Assembly (NCBI GenBank): GCA_946122785.1
Contig: CAMGYJ010000011.1
Location: 38,652,513-38,716,512, forward strand
Source of the DNA: Linum tenue
Taxonomy: Eukaryota; Streptophyta; Magnoliopsida; Malpighiales; Linaceae
Length of the DNA stretch: 64,000 nucleotides
Reading direction: 5' to 3'
A model generated the notes under the pieces. That model did not search any database and was not told the origin of the DNA. It saw nothing but the letters and a program-made list of their open reading frames with translations. Shown here piece after piece: positions 34,637-45,476 of this stretch (positions are counted from its first letter, which is position 1; each line of letters begins with the position of its first letter). The position numbers were made by a program, and so were the translations under genes.

Positions 34637-35769
34637 GAGATTTTTCCAAAAATAGCACTGTTTAAAAAAAAATCCATAAATAGCACCCAACTCCGAAAAA
34701 TTTCAAAAATAGCACCCTTTTTGTAAAACCGCCACCCGGTGGCGCGTTTTTCGATGAAAACCGCACTGGTAGGGGGCGGTTTTGCAGACCGCACCCCCAC
34801 CATGTGGTTTGGTTGCAGACCGCACCCCCAGGGTGCATTTTTTTTTTTTTTTTTTTTTTTGAAAAATCCTAACTTAGGTGGAAACTTCAAACGAACGTAT
34901 CTTTATGTTCGGGTATCCGATCGTCGCGATTTTTTTTTTATTCCGCATAACTTTTTGAGATCTTGCAAGCCGAAGACTGCCAAAGGTGGTTTGGTCCCGC
35001 CTTCGTCCCAAAAAATGTCGTTTGCTACCCCGAACGAACTTTTTTCCGATTTCGTCAAACTTTGGACAACCATAACTTTGTGCTCCAAAATCCAAACGGC
35101 ATGAAATTTTTTTTTATTTCGCATAAATTTTTAAGGAATACAACTTTTATCATAGACATAATTTCAAAATGTACGTGGCTTGCTGAGAAGGGAAGATAAG
35201 CTATTCCCAAAATCCTGTATATCCAAAAATAATTCCTGTTTTGAAAATTAATTCTTAGTAAAAATTGTAGTCCTTAAAAAGTTATGCGAAATAAAAAAAA
35301 AATCATGTCGTTTGGATTTGGAGCACAAAGTTACGGTTGTCCAAAGTTTGACGAAATCGGAAAAAAGCTCGTTCGGGGTAGCAAATGACATTTTTTGGTA
35401 CGAAGGCGAGACCAAACCACCTTTGGCAGTCTTCGGCTTGCAAGATCTCAAAAAGTTATGCGGAATCAAAAAAAAATCGCGACGATCGGATACCCGAACA
35501 TAAAGATACGTTCGTTTGAAGTTTCCACCTAAATTAGCATTTTTCAAAAAAAAAAAAAAAGGCAGAACGCACCCTGGGGGTGCGTTCTGCAAAACCGCCA
35601 CCTACCAGTGCAGTTTTCATCGAAAAACGTGCCCTCGGGTGGCGGTTTTCGCCTAAACCGCCGGTACGGGTGGCGATTTTGCAAAAAGGGTGCTATTTTT
35701 GGAATTTTTCGGAGTTGAGTGCTATTTTTGGAATTTTTTTTTAAACAGTGCTATTTCTGGAAAAATCTC
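34637..35769. mobile_element. Fold-back Mutator-like miniature element, ~500-bp inverted arms
   Basis: The 1133-bp element is almost entirely one inverted repeat: left arm about 34637-35146, right arm about 35262-35769, with a loop of roughly 115 bases. Both ends start GAGATTTTTCCA (inverted), and a 9-bp duplication CTGAAAGCG flanks the element. Long inverted arms plus 9-bp duplication fit Mutator-like elements. The arms carry ACCGCCACCC/GGTGGCGGT palindromes near the ends and T- or A-runs at about 34839-34860 and 35545-35560. Open frames in the arms are mirror images and no transposase is present. Confidence 0.88.
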
Positions 35770-35778
35770 CTGAAAGCG
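35770..35778. repeat. Right 9-bp target duplication of the fold-back element
   Basis: CTGAAAGCG, identical to 34628-34636. Confidence 0.85.
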
Positions 35779-36055
35779 GCAGTAATGGGCCAACCCAACT
35801 CACTAATTTTAGGCCCTGGGTTTTCGGGGTTTGGGGCAAACCAGGAGACGACAGTGTTTTTTCGGCCAACTGTCAAAATCATCGTCTCATCGACGCTGCC
35901 ACCGGCTATCAATCCAAGAAGAAGATGAGTGACTACAACGGCTATCTGCAGGAAACTTGATGTTTGAATAAGAAACGAACCATGCAGAAACGTTTCGTTT
36001 CTGCCTTCCCCTCCATCTAGTGTTTCAACGAGTACCAAAGCGACGTCGTGGAGGT
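35779..36055. other. Unassigned stretch between fold-back element and copia LTR
   Basis: It continues the sequence interrupted by the fold-back element (left part 34553-34627). It has a moderately high GC content and a minor inverted repeat GAAACG/CGTTTC. It may be remnant host single-copy DNA. No gene can be supported. Confidence 0.35.
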
Positions 36056-36314
36056 GTTCTGTGTAACGTTAGGTGGAGTCACGAAGGTCAATCGAACGAA
36101 GACAAGTGACACTCTTTCATTTACTATATTTCGAATTTTAGTTTAACAGACATTTTCGTTTTTACTATTATGTACTTTACCTTTCACTTTGATATAAATA
36201 CAGAGTAACAAGGAAGAATCTCTTCCTTGTGGGTTCTCCCATTTTGCACCGCCTTCATCATCTTCTTCTTCTCTCTGAAAACCCTACAAACCCTAAGCTC
36301 GTAGAGCTTTTTCA
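36056..36314 (+). mobile_element. 5' LTR of the copia element
   Basis: It carries a TATA box GATATAAATACAG (about 36189) and ends TTTTTCA just before the primer-binding site. The start is estimated at TGTTCTGTGTAACG. Confidence 0.6.
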
Positions 36315-36351
36315 TATGGTATCAAAGCTGGAACAACTCCAGTGATCTATC

Positions 36352-38139
36352 ATGTCAAACACACCACGCCCAGGAACTCCTGGTGGTACTCCGCTCAATG
36401 CTGGTGCTATTCCGTTTGGGAGCTTTGAGGCACAGTCCAGCGGAGCTACTCCATTCGGCAACAACAGCACCACTACGACTGACAACAACAACAACAATGG
36501 ACGAGCAGATCTTCAATTTGGTAACCCATTCTACACAAACCCAAATGAGAATATCTCGCAGTCTATTATTTCTGAAAATCTGGATGGTTCGAGCTACCAA
36601 ATGTGGCAACGAGCAATCCGTATGGCATTAAAGACTAAACACAAGATAGGTTTCATTGATGGTACTATTACTATGCCAGCTGCTGGAGATCCCAACTTTG
36701 GATTGTGGGATGCTTCGAATACACTGGTTTTATGTTGGATTCTCAACTCGATTGAAAATGAAATAAGGAGAAGTGTTATGTAGCATGAGAATGCCCAGGT
36801 TCTTTGGGATGAACTGAAAAGGAGGTTTGGATTACCTAATGCTATTAAGTTGGCTGATCTGCAGGATCAGATTATTGCTTGTAAGCAAGGGACCATGAAC
36901 ATTACACAGTATTACACTATGTTTAAAGGTTTATGGGAAGAGAACTCACAATTCAATCCCATAGTTGAGTGTGATTGTGTGCCTCAACACACTCGTCCCT
37001 GTGCAGCAGTGGAAGCATTCAAGCAGAAACAGAAAGTGGAGTATCTTATCCGTTTTCTAAAAGGGCTGAGACCTGAGTTTGAAATTGTGCACACTCAGTT
37101 GTTGATGATGAAACCACTTCCTACAGTGGACAATGCAGTTAATGATCTACTGCAGCACGAACAGAAGATCAAGAGTGACAAGGCTGGAGCGACAAGGGGA
37201 GTTCAAACTGTAGCACTTGCTGTATCAGGGAATTCAAGTAATCAGCAGAAGAACAATGAGACATCAGATGGGAAGAAGTTCTGCAGATACTGCAAGAAAG
37301 AGAATCACACCATTGATGAGTGTTACAGTTTGAAACGAAAGAAGGCTAGAATGGTAGGAGGCAATGTGGTTGCAGCTGTTTCTCAAAGTGATTCATCCAC
37401 TGATAGTGACTCTGCTAGATCAGACACTAAACTCAGTGTTGACACCAGGACTCCAAGTGGCAGCTTTGGACTATCAACTGAAGAACTGAACAAGCTGAAA
37501 TTTCTCCTGAATTCAGTCTCATTCTCACCTAGTCCATCTCCACCAGCATCACCATCTATTAATCATCATGCCTTCTCAGTTGCTCAGCATATCCCTTATT
37601 TTTCCAACTATGCTGGTAAATACATACTTTCCTCTTATCTTCCTCAACACTCTAATGGGTTGCTTGGTATATGGATACTCAACACTGGTGCCTCTGATCA
37701 TATAGCTTGCAGCCTAGAATCCTTCTTTGAATCCAACCCAGTTGAGAAGCAATTTGTGTACTTACCTAATAGCTCTAAGGTTGCTGTGAGTCATATAGGT
37801 AGAGTTAGATTGCCTTCAGGATTAGTTCTTGAGAATGTTCTCCTAGTGCCCAGCTTCTCTTTTAACCTTGTTTCTGTGAGCAAGCTTACAAATGATCTTC
37901 CCATTTCCTTACATTTTCAATCTGACTCTTGCCAAATTCAGGACCTAATGACCCTCAACAGGACTGGTTTGGCAAAGCAGATTAGGGGGCTCTATCAACT
38001 AAACTTCAAGACTTCCCCATCTTCTTCATCACCTCAAACACAACCTACGGCAGCAGCTGCTACAACTTCTCCCCTTAAAACTTTGACCTGTGGCACTGGA
38101 GACTTGGGCACCTTCATAGAGAAAAAGAGAAACTATTAG
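36352..38139 (+). pseudogene. copia gag-protease region
   Basis: The Met start at 36352 lies 30-odd bases after the primer-binding site. The N-terminal part is Asn/Thr-rich, followed by the retrotransposon gag core (NLDGSSYQMWQRAI). A TAG stop at 36781 splits the frame, and the same frame continues from 36784 through LWDELKRRFGLPNAIKLADL. A CCHC zinc knuckle CRYCKKENHTIDEC lies near 37280-37325. The protease motif near 37672 reads ILNTGASDH where active copia proteases have DTGASDH, so the catalytic Asp is Asn. The frame is lost at about 38125 in the pre-integrase region. Not functional. Confidence 0.85.
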
Positions 38140-39276
38140 TTCCATGTAATAGGAGCTCTAGTTTTCATTGTGAAACCTGTCATTTTGCCAAACATAAAAG
38201 GCTTCCTTTCCCTGTTAGTTCCTCTCATGCACAGGATGCTTTTTCCCTTATTCATGTGGACATATGGGTATAAATCTCATGAAGGTTACTCTTATTTCCT
38301 AACTATTGTTGATGATTACTCAAGGGGTGTTTGGACCTACTTGATGAAGTACAAGTCAGAAGCCAGCCAACTGTTAGAGTCATTCTGTGTAATGGTGTCT
38401 AAGCAGTTTTCAAAACATGTTAAAGTTGTTAGAAGTAATCAGGGAGGTGAGTTCCATATGGCAGATTTCTATGCTGCTAATGGGATAGAACACCAGTTAT
38501 CATGTGTGGAAACCCCTGAACAGAATGCCAGGGTTGAAAGGAACACCAACATATTTTGAACGTTGCTAGATCTTTGAGGTTTCAATCAGGTGTTCCTCTT
38601 CAATTCTGGAGTGATTGTCTGTTACATGTTGTTTATCTCATTAACAGAATCCCCACTACTACCCTCAATAACACCTCACCCTATGAACTTCTCTATCACA
38701 AACCACCTAGTCTTTCTGGCCTAAGGGTTTTTGGTTGCTTATGCTATGATGCCACCTTGCATAGAGACAGGACCAAGTTTGATTCTCGTGCAAGACAATG
38801 CATCTTTCTCGGTTACCCTTCTGGCATTAAGGGTTTCAAACTCTATGACCTCAATTCTCATAGCTTCTTTGTCTCTAGAGATGTTACTTTCTATGAGACT
38901 ATCTTACCTTTCCACATTACTTCCACTTCTTCTATTGCTCCCACTCTCCTTTCATATCCCATTTATCCTGTCTTAACACCTATTCCTCCAGACACTACTC
39001 AACCCAGTGGTTCCACCCTTTTTCCTTCTCCTACTGTCCCTACTTCTACTTCTCAGAATGCTCCCAGTTCCACTCCTATTCCTTCCATTCCTAGCTCCTT
39101 CTTCCACTCCTTCCTCTTCCATTCCACCCTCATCACAACACACTTCATGGTCTGAGTCTCCTGGTTTGCATTCTGTGGGGGAGGATGCTGAGATAGAAGT
39201 TTTCCCTGATCACAATGATATAGATGAAGCTGAGTTTCTCAGAAAGTCCACTAGGACTAGAACTGTTCCAGTTTGA
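38140..39276 (+). pseudogene. copia integrase region
   Basis: After the frameshift near 38125 the pre-integrase zinc site (CETCHFAKHKR) and the integrase core follow in several frames. FLTIVDDYSRGVW and then VVRSNQGGEF (38170-38559) correspond to the first two catalytic Asp blocks; the second normally reads RSDNGGEF, so this Asp is disturbed. [12 protein letters not shown] includes the catalytic Glu. Another frameshift near 38556 precedes the C-terminal GKKAPYE-like block ([21 protein letters not shown]), then a Ser/Pro/Thr-rich linker with further breaks. It is dead as an enzyme. Confidence 0.8.
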
Positions 39277-40118
39277 CATAAGGATTATGATGTTAACATT
39301 GCTGCTTCATGTTCAAAACATCACATCTGGAAAACTTTCACCTATGAGCATCTTACTCCTGCACAGAGATCTTTTGCACTTAGTGTTATGATGAATGTGG
39401 AACCTACTTCTTATGCTTAAGCCTGTAAAGATCCAAGATGGAATCAGGCTTGTAATGAAGAGCTGGCAGCTCTAGAAGAGAACCAAACTTGGGAAGTTGT
39501 GAAGTTACCTGAGGGTAAGAAGGCTGTAGGTTCCAAATGGGTATTCAAGATTAAACACAAGTCTGATGGAACTATTGAGAGGTTTAAATCCAGGGTTGTT
39601 GCCAAGGGATATACACAAATCTATGGGATTGATTTCCTAGACACCTACTCACCAGTTGCTAAGATTAATTCTGATAAAACCCTGTTAGCAGTAGCAGCAT
39701 CAAAGGAATGGCACATTCATCAAATGGATGTCTCCAATGCATTCCTGCATGGAGACTTAGAAGAGGAAGTTTACCTTGAGATACCTCTTGGAGCTAATGT
39801 TCCTAGAGGACAAGGTCTTGTTTATAGACTTAAAAAATCTCTTTATGGACTCAAGCAGGCTAGCAGGCAATGGTTTTCCAAACTGACCACTGCTTTGATG
39901 AAAAATGGATATTCCCAAACATATTCAGACTATTCTATGTTTGTAAGATGGATTCAGGGCAGGATTGTGGTTGTTCTTGTGTATGTTGATGATATTCTCA
40001 TTGCATGCAGTTACTTAGGTGACATTGAACAGTTGAAACTGTTTCTTGGGAAAGAGTTCAGGTCAAGGACCATGGGCAGATGAGTTACTTCCTGGGTCTG
40101 GAAGTTTTGAGGGATCAT
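39277..40118 (+). pseudogene. copia reverse transcriptase, truncated
   Basis: The longest open part (39499-40083) contains the RVT_2 landmarks KAVGSKWVFKIKHKSDG, the MDVSNAFLHGDLEEEVY block, SLYGLKQASRQW and the catalytic YVDDILIA near 39979. In-frame stops at about 39273 and 39418 precede it, and a frameshift near 40050 follows. The region is cut at 40118 by the LTR of E3, so the thumb and all of RNase H are absent. It is still clearly a copia-type RT. Confidence 0.85.
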
Positions 40119-41487
40119 TGATAGACCAATAATTACACATGTTTTTACCCCTATACTTGAGCCGTTGGAGATGCCGATTCCCGCGTTTTAGGCCAATTTC
40201 AAGCTAGGTTGTTCTTGTTTGTGATATTTCAGGTCCTAGCATGTGAATGAAGACTTGGGAACGAGTTCGAAGTCGATTGGACGAAGATTGGACATTTCGC
40301 GGGAAGCTTATGGAGCCACACGGGCACGCCTAAAACCTACACGGTCGTGTGACCTGGCCGTGTGGCACCAAATTGCACGGGCAAAGTCACACTGGCTGTG
40401 TAGAGGACCCCTTGTGGCCGTGTGAGGGCTCGGTAAATCCCACACGGGCATCCTGGAACTCCACACGGTCGTGTGGGTCCTGGTCGTGTAGGAAGTCTGA
40501 GCCACTTATCAAAATGCCGCGGTTTGCAAAAAGTCATACGGGCAGCAAGGGAAGTCATACGGCCGTGTGGCCTGGCCGTGTGATCGGGAATTTCTGGTTA
40601 AAACCCGATTTTTAGCCAGAGGAAAGCGGAGAGCTGGGTTTTTGGTTCCCAAACACCCAAGGGACGAACCCTAGAGACAGAGCGACTTGGGAACATTCTT
40701 GGAGCTATTTTGGAGGATTACTTCGCCATTGGAGCTCGGGAATCAAGCTTGGAGATGGAGATTGAAGATCTAGATCAGATTTCTTCAGTCTCTCTCTTAT
40801 CTATGGAGTAACTTCCCTTCACTTAGGTTTTGAGGAACCCTAGTTCCATGTGTTAGGATCTTTCTTGTATGAAGTTTTGGATGCTATATTGTTTGATTAT
40901 AATCGATTGAGGCATGATTTATTGAGTCAATTGAATCTTGATCAAATTCTCTTGATTTCTGCTTTAACCTATGATAGATAGAATCTGTTTAGGTTAAAAG
41001 AGCTTCCTTGATTGATAGTGGTGAATTGGTTGTGCTAGAGTCAATCAATTCACTGCTTTGTATTGGAATTCATTCCAGTAGTGGAGATATGTGTGAATCG
41101 CCTTAGCAGTCTATCCCGGTGAAGGTTAGTCGCCTACCGGGTATTCTGTCTGAGAGGGCTTGGTCAGCTTAAGAGATTCCAAGCTAATTTAGGATCTTCC
41201 GCAGTTTAATCAATAGTAGATCTACCAAAGGTAATTGCAACTTGGACCTAATTGAGGAGCTAGGGGGAATCATACATAAGTGAGTTCCCAACTTGTAATT
41301 AGTAGAGTAGTCAGTAGAGTAGTTTATAAATCAATCCTTAATCTAGTTTGCTAGATAATGAACTGAAACTGAGTAATAGTAACTCTAGAGACCCGTGGAT
41401 TCGATATTTATTACTTGTGCCACTATACTGCAGTCCCTTTCATTGGTTACACTTGGCCATTGTTAGGTGTTGTGTTTTAGCGTGTCA
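40119..41487 (+). mobile_element. 5' LTR of Athila-like element E3
   Basis: Starts TGATAGACC, ends TTTTAGCGTGTCA, length about 1.37 kb, immediately followed by a perfect tRNA-Asp primer-binding site. It carries the CACACGG/CCGTGTG cluster at 40317-40590 (for example CACACGGTCGTGTG). It is the best preserved LTR of the family in this window. Its insertion truncates the copia element. Confidence 0.85.
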
Positions 41488-41493
41488 AGTTTT

Positions 41494-41511
41494 TGGCGCC
41501 GTTGCCGGGGA
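41494..41511 (+). other. Primer-binding site of E3 (tRNA-Asp, perfect)
   Basis: TGGCGCCGTTGCCGGGGA is exactly complementary to the 3' 18 bases of plant tRNA-Asp(GTC) including CCA. Confidence 0.92.
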
Positions 41512-41985
41512 CTTTCTAGATTATTAGGAAAGGCAGAAGTTTGTTACTTTAGCGTTTTTCTTTTGTTTTCCGCCCTTGCTTTTCACTTGGTTGTTTTTTG
41601 TTTTTGTTGGTGCAGATCTGAATCATGGACCCTCATGGCTTCTCCAATCATTGGGGGTATCCACCACCATCCGAGTGGTATTACCCCGAGACTTCCTGGA
41701 GTAACCAAGGAGGAGAAGAATATGGAGTCGGGTTTCAGTACCAACCCCCTACTACGAAGAACAATCAGACCCTTGGATATTTCAAGAACAATCTCCTTAT
41801 CAAGAAGAATTCCTCCCACAACAAGAAGGGCCATCAGATCTTGAGTTTGTCACAGCCTTCACGTGAGATTCGGGGTGAAGACAAGAGATCAAGGCGCTTG
41901 AGATACGCGGGAGTTCACCACGGAGCAGTTGAGGAAGCGGTTTCATGGGGCGTGAAGACTACGAAGATGCTTTTCGAATAAAAGC
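41512..41985 (+). mobile_element. E3 5' internal fragment with gag-leader frame
   Basis: About 470 bases of internal leader. The frame at 41625-41981 begins MDPHGFSNHWGYPPP, as in E2. It is 118 residues long, rich in Asn, Tyr, Lys and Gln, and of unknown fold. The element is lost after about 41985, where chromovirus-like DNA begins, so no pol or 3' LTR remains. Confidence 0.6.
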
Positions 41986-42342
41986 TGCAGAGTAAGGAGA
42001 GAGAAAGACAACCAAATCAACACAGAAACACATCTATTCAACCTTGTCGATTGTTACAGTATGGTAAGTGATATGAATGTGTCATGGGTGATAGGAGAAC
42101 TACTTCGGGGGTACAACATTACTCGTTACTATTTTGGTATTGATGTTTGTATTAGGTTATTATTTACTCATTGAGTGACATCTCATCCCCGTCAATATTT
42201 TTCTCCCAGATTCAAAGGGGTCGTGATAGAAGAAAACAAATTGGTTGTCGTGAGGTGGATGACGGAACTGAACTCTCCACATGTTTTTATTCGGTATATG
42301 AAATGATTGCTAGTGACGTGTCAATGGTGGAAGGGTGTTACA
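41986..42342 (+). mobile_element. 3' end of a chromovirus-like 5' LTR
   Basis: Ends GGGTGTTACA at 42342, followed by a degenerate initiator tRNA-Met site (TGTGTTATCAGAGC at about 42346-42359). This is the arrangement of Tekay/Del-like gypsy elements. The left part of the LTR is missing or unrecognised. Confidence 0.5.
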
Positions 42343-42966
42343 ATTTGTGTTATCAGAGCTAGGATATGATTCTGGGATACATATCATGTGTTTAAAGTAT
42401 TCGTCATGTGGAGTTCAGTTCCGATAGAAGCAGCCTTCCCCACCACCTCAGGTAAAAGGGGTTAAAATAAATGACATAGTGGTAATAACTACTATGTATG
42501 TGTCATATTGATGTCTAACCGAAGTAAATTTCGGGGCAAAATTTTTTTTTAAAGGGGAGGAATTGTAACATCCGCACTCATTTGGGTTGATCAATACATT
42601 AATTTTGTTTGAAGACTAATTTAGGAGTAGATTTTCAACTAATTGATAATGTCGATCGATCAAGAAAGTGCTGAGTAAACATTCAAATATTTAAAAGGAT
42701 GGAATCCGTTCCTATAAAATTAATGGTTTGAGACATGATTCGTATAAACTAGATCTTGATCACCCTTTTAAACATAGTATATCTTGTATTATCCAGGACT
42801 TGCGTGTGAGTTATTTTGGTGAGTAAAAGGAGAGGACTCATTGAATCTTGAATTCAATGTTCCCAACTGAAAATCTATGCATTGATTAAAGTATTCAAAA
42901 TGGTAGCGGTGCTCAAGAGTTGTTTGCTTCTCACCACGTCCAAGTGTAGCATTCATATTAGGTACC
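42343..42966 (+). mobile_element. Chromovirus-like internal relic and start of its 3' LTR
   Basis: Only about 220 bases lie between the primer-binding site and a polypurine tract AAAGGGGAGGAAT (42551-42563). These include AAATTTCGGGGCAAAATT, the usual end of the pol 3' region in such elements. The 3' LTR then starts TGTAACATCCGCAC at 42564. So the whole gag-pol has been deleted. The LTR is cut near 42960 by hAT sequence. Confidence 0.55.
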
Positions 42967-44793
42967 TTATTTTACCTCTTGGAGTAGCTTGTCCCATCCT
43001 TCATCCCATAGCTTTTGAAGTTTAACTTTTGCCATGGAAACAAATCCAACTGCAGCTACAATGTCAACAGATTCTTGTTGAAATGCTTGACAAAGAAAAT
43101 CCGTGATATCCATAATCCCTTTCATCAAGTGAAGATTGAACACAAACTCAAAAGTCTTGATATTTTTTGAAGCACCTCTGGCTTGAGCTCGTTGTTCTCC
43201 TTCTGTAGAACGGCAAAGATCCTCTAGCACTACACATGTTGCATTGAACATGTTCATAATGCTCAATATGGAATGATAATGAGATCCCCAACGAGCTGGC
43301 CCCGAACGCTTTAAGGATGTCATTTGATTAGCTCCTTGTCCAGATTGAATTTCTCCAACATCCAACATACCATCAAGATCTTTTTTGTGAATTGCTTGCA
43401 ACTCCCTGATCCGTTTAGGAGAAGCCTTCACAACGTTTATGATACAATCCAATATGGAAAAGAAATCCCATATAGGATCACATACCTTTGCAGAAGTGAC
43501 CAATGCCAACTGTAATCTGTGAGCAAAACAGTGGACAAAATAGGCATATGGGCAATCTCTAAGAAATAATGTCTTGACTCCATTAAACTGTCCTGACATA
43601 TTACTAGCACCATCATATCCTTGACTTCTCAATTTTTCAATTTGAAGGTCATACTGAGAGAGAACGTCACAAATAGCTTGTTTTAGTCTTTCTGCAGAAG
43701 TATTAGCTACACTCTTGAGAGCGAAAAAGCGTTCAGTTACTATACCAGAAGAACTGACATACCTCAAAATAATAGACATCTGTTCCCTTCCTGCTTCATC
43801 AACTGCTTCATCAACAAGAATAGAGAAACAAGAATCTCCAATCTCCTCGCGTATCTTACAACGCACTCTATTTGCTATGATTCCCAATATCTCCTTCTGA
43901 ATGCTTGGTGAAGTGTATTTCGCATTTCCTGGTGCGTTACGAAGAACTACACTATTGATTTGATCATTCAACTTTGCTGCAAAACCAATCCAAGCTAGAA
44001 CATTCCCCGGATTCAAAGAATCATCAGATTCATCATGCCCTCTAAAAGAACTTCCTAGTAAAGCCAACTGTTTGACAACCATAATTGTAGTTTTCAACCG
44101 CAATCGATGCTTAAGAACTTCTTCTCCACCAATTCTGTGCATCACTTTATCAATATGACCGGAGGGTTTCATCAAGGCATCAGCCGCTCTAACACATTTA
44201 TTATGGCTTGAAGAAGCTGATGAACCAACATGAACAAGGAACACACATTTCTTACCATTAACCCTCTTCCAATTATCAAATCCATCTTTGACTAGTGCAG
44301 AAGTTTGATTCCCATTCATCTTGTCTCTAAACAAAAAACATGGGAAACAATATGCTTTATGTGTTGTAGGAGAATACTCCAACCAATCAAATTGTGAATA
44401 CCATGCTTCTTGAAAGTGACGAATTTTATCTGGATATTCTCGCGGCTTATAGTATGCGAGTTTAGGTTGATAAGCCTTGTGTATTAGGTAATTTCTCCTA
44501 ACCTCATCTCTCAACTCAAGAGCCCAATCACATATTTGTTTCCTCTTTCCTGGATCTCTTTCAATTTCAACTCCACTATCAGATGATGGAAGTAGATTAC
44601 CGGATACAGGAGAAGTAGATGATTCATTCTGAACAGGAGAGGAAGATGGTTGACCTTCATTAGGAAGGACTTCTTCGGTCTGACACGTTTCCGATTTCTT
44701 ACGTTGATAGTAAGAAAACAATGTTGTTTTCGCCTTTTTATTTGGTGGTTGAGAAGATGTCATGATGAAATATATTGAAATCTGCATAATCAA
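42967..44793 (-). CDS. hAT transposase with TTF-type zinc finger, C-terminus missing
   Basis: The intact 608-residue frame most likely starts at the Met at 44763, because a splice acceptor lies at 44781 and the earlier Met is intronic. Domains in order: basic Ser/Lys-rich N-terminus; TTF zinc finger (YCFPCFLF, then WLEYSP upstream); DUF4371 region; RNase H-like catalytic core with FSILVDEAVDEA as the first acidic block and RSQGYDGASNMSGQ; then the HCFAHRLQLAL and RWGSHYHS motifs. Relatives (zinc-finger MYM-type protein 1-like hAT proteins) end in a dimerisation domain of about 80 residues, absent here. The frame runs into AGAG|GTAAAATAAG at 42975, a plausible intron donor, so a last exon may have been lost. 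It could be an intact but truncated gene. Confidence 0.75.
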   Translation of the reverse strand: MIMQISIYFIMTSSQPPNKKAKTTLFSYYQRKKSETCQTEEVLPNEGQPSSSPVQNESSTSPVSGNLLPSSDSGVEIERDPGKRKQICDWALELRDEVRRNYLIHKAYQPKLAYYKPREYPDKIRHFQEAWYSQFDWLEYSPTTHKAYCFPCFLFRDKMNGNQTSALVKDGFDNWKRVNGKKCVFLVHVGSSASSSHNKCVRAADALMKPSGHIDKVMHRIGGEEVLKHRLRLKTTIMVVKQLALLGSSFRGHDESDDSLNPGNVLAWIGFAAKLNDQINSVVLRNAPGNAKYTSPSIQKEILGIIANRVRCKIREEIGDSCFSILVDEAVDEAGREQMSIILRYVSSSGIVTERFFALKSVANTSAERLKQAICDVLSQYDLQIEKLRSQGYDGASNMSGQFNGVKTLFLRDCPYAYFVHCFAHRLQLALVTSAKVCDPIWDFFSILDCIINVVKASPKRIRELQAIHKKDLDGMLDVGEIQSGQGANQMTSLKRSGPARWGSHYHSILSIMNMFNATCVVLEDLCRSTEGEQRAQARGASKNIKTFEFVFNLHLMKGIMDITDFLCQAFQQESVDIVAAVGFVSMAKVKLQKLWDEGWDKLLQEVK

Positions 44794-45010
44794 TTAAACA
44801 TATACACACCGCAGTCAAACACTAGATTCTAAGTAATAAAGTAAATTTGGATACAAAATCTACCGAGTATGATATATGAGAAATCCTAATATGAAATTCT
44901 ATGTTAGTTTCTTAATGCATAATTGCACTATACAAACTTAGTTTCTAAGTAAATAAGACTAATTAAAGTAAGACACTAAGATCAATCGGCAAATTGCAAT
45001 TACCATTTAC
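44782..45010 (-). other. Leader intron of the hAT transposase gene
   Basis: The donor CAACAG|GTAAATGG at 45011/45010 and acceptor GATTATGCAG|ATTTC at 44782/44781 define a 229-bp AT-rich intron just before the start codon, typical of plant 5' untranslated introns. This is inferred from signals only. Confidence 0.45.
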
Positions 45011-45287
45011 CTGTTGTTGTTGTCCTTGTAGTAAATTGCAATCACAAAGTAGCCGCTGCGGAGAAACTAGAAAGGAGGAAGGCCAGCTGGCCAATTGATG
45101 GGGGTCTCCGGCGCCGGGCAGGGTCTCGCGGAGGTGGGGAGCAGCGTCCAGCGAGCAGGTCTGCACTCTGTAGTCTGTTCGTCTTCTTTTTTTTTTTTTT
45201 TTTTGTTCCCAGACTTGCAGGGAAAGCTAAAAAGGAGGCAGGGAGGGTCTATAGTATATTAATTTGGGTTTGTTGTCTATTAATTTG

Positions 45288-45407
45288 GGGGCAGGTCGGG
45301 TCGATGAAAGTACCCATGCTCGGCCCGCCTACGGGACGGGTTGGACCCGTCCCAAAACAGGTTAAACAGGCCGGGTAAAACGGGTCAGGTCGAAATTGTC
45401 ATTCCTA
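45288..45407. mobile_element. Right end of a hAT-type miniature element (copy A)
   Basis: About 120 bases identical in layout to the right end of the complete element at 55087-55557, ending TTGTCATTCCTA and followed by GTAAAGAG (45408-45415), which is half of the target duplication seen in copy B. The left part is missing. The junction at about 45288 is the left edge of the segmental duplication. Confidence 0.8.
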
Positions 45408-45420
45408 GTAAAGAGAGAGG

Positions 45421-45421
<1 letters not shown>

Positions 45422-45474
<53 letters not shown>
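45422..45474. repeat. (AT)n microsatellite, long allele
   Basis: About 26 uninterrupted AT units. The corresponding tract in the duplicate copy (about 55572-55585) has only about seven. The difference arose after the duplication or in assembly. Confidence 0.9.

Positions 45475-45476
<2 letters not shown>

Larger units (their letters stand above)
36056..40118 (+). mobile_element. Ty1/copia retrotransposon, 3'-truncated and inactivated
   Basis: 5' LTR about 36056-36314, primer-binding site TGGTATCAAAGCTGG (36317 on), then gag, protease, integrase and reverse transcriptase in copia order up to 40118. There an Athila-like LTR begins and the rest (end of RT, RNase H, 3' LTR) is missing. At least two in-frame stops and three frameshifts break the coding region. 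The left LTR boundary is approximate because no second LTR is available. Confidence 0.85.

Noticed and set aside
34739..35104. Several 70-120-residue frames in the fold-back element
   Set aside because: They are mirror images in the two inverted arms and contain poly-Phe/Lys from T/A runs; no transposase motif.
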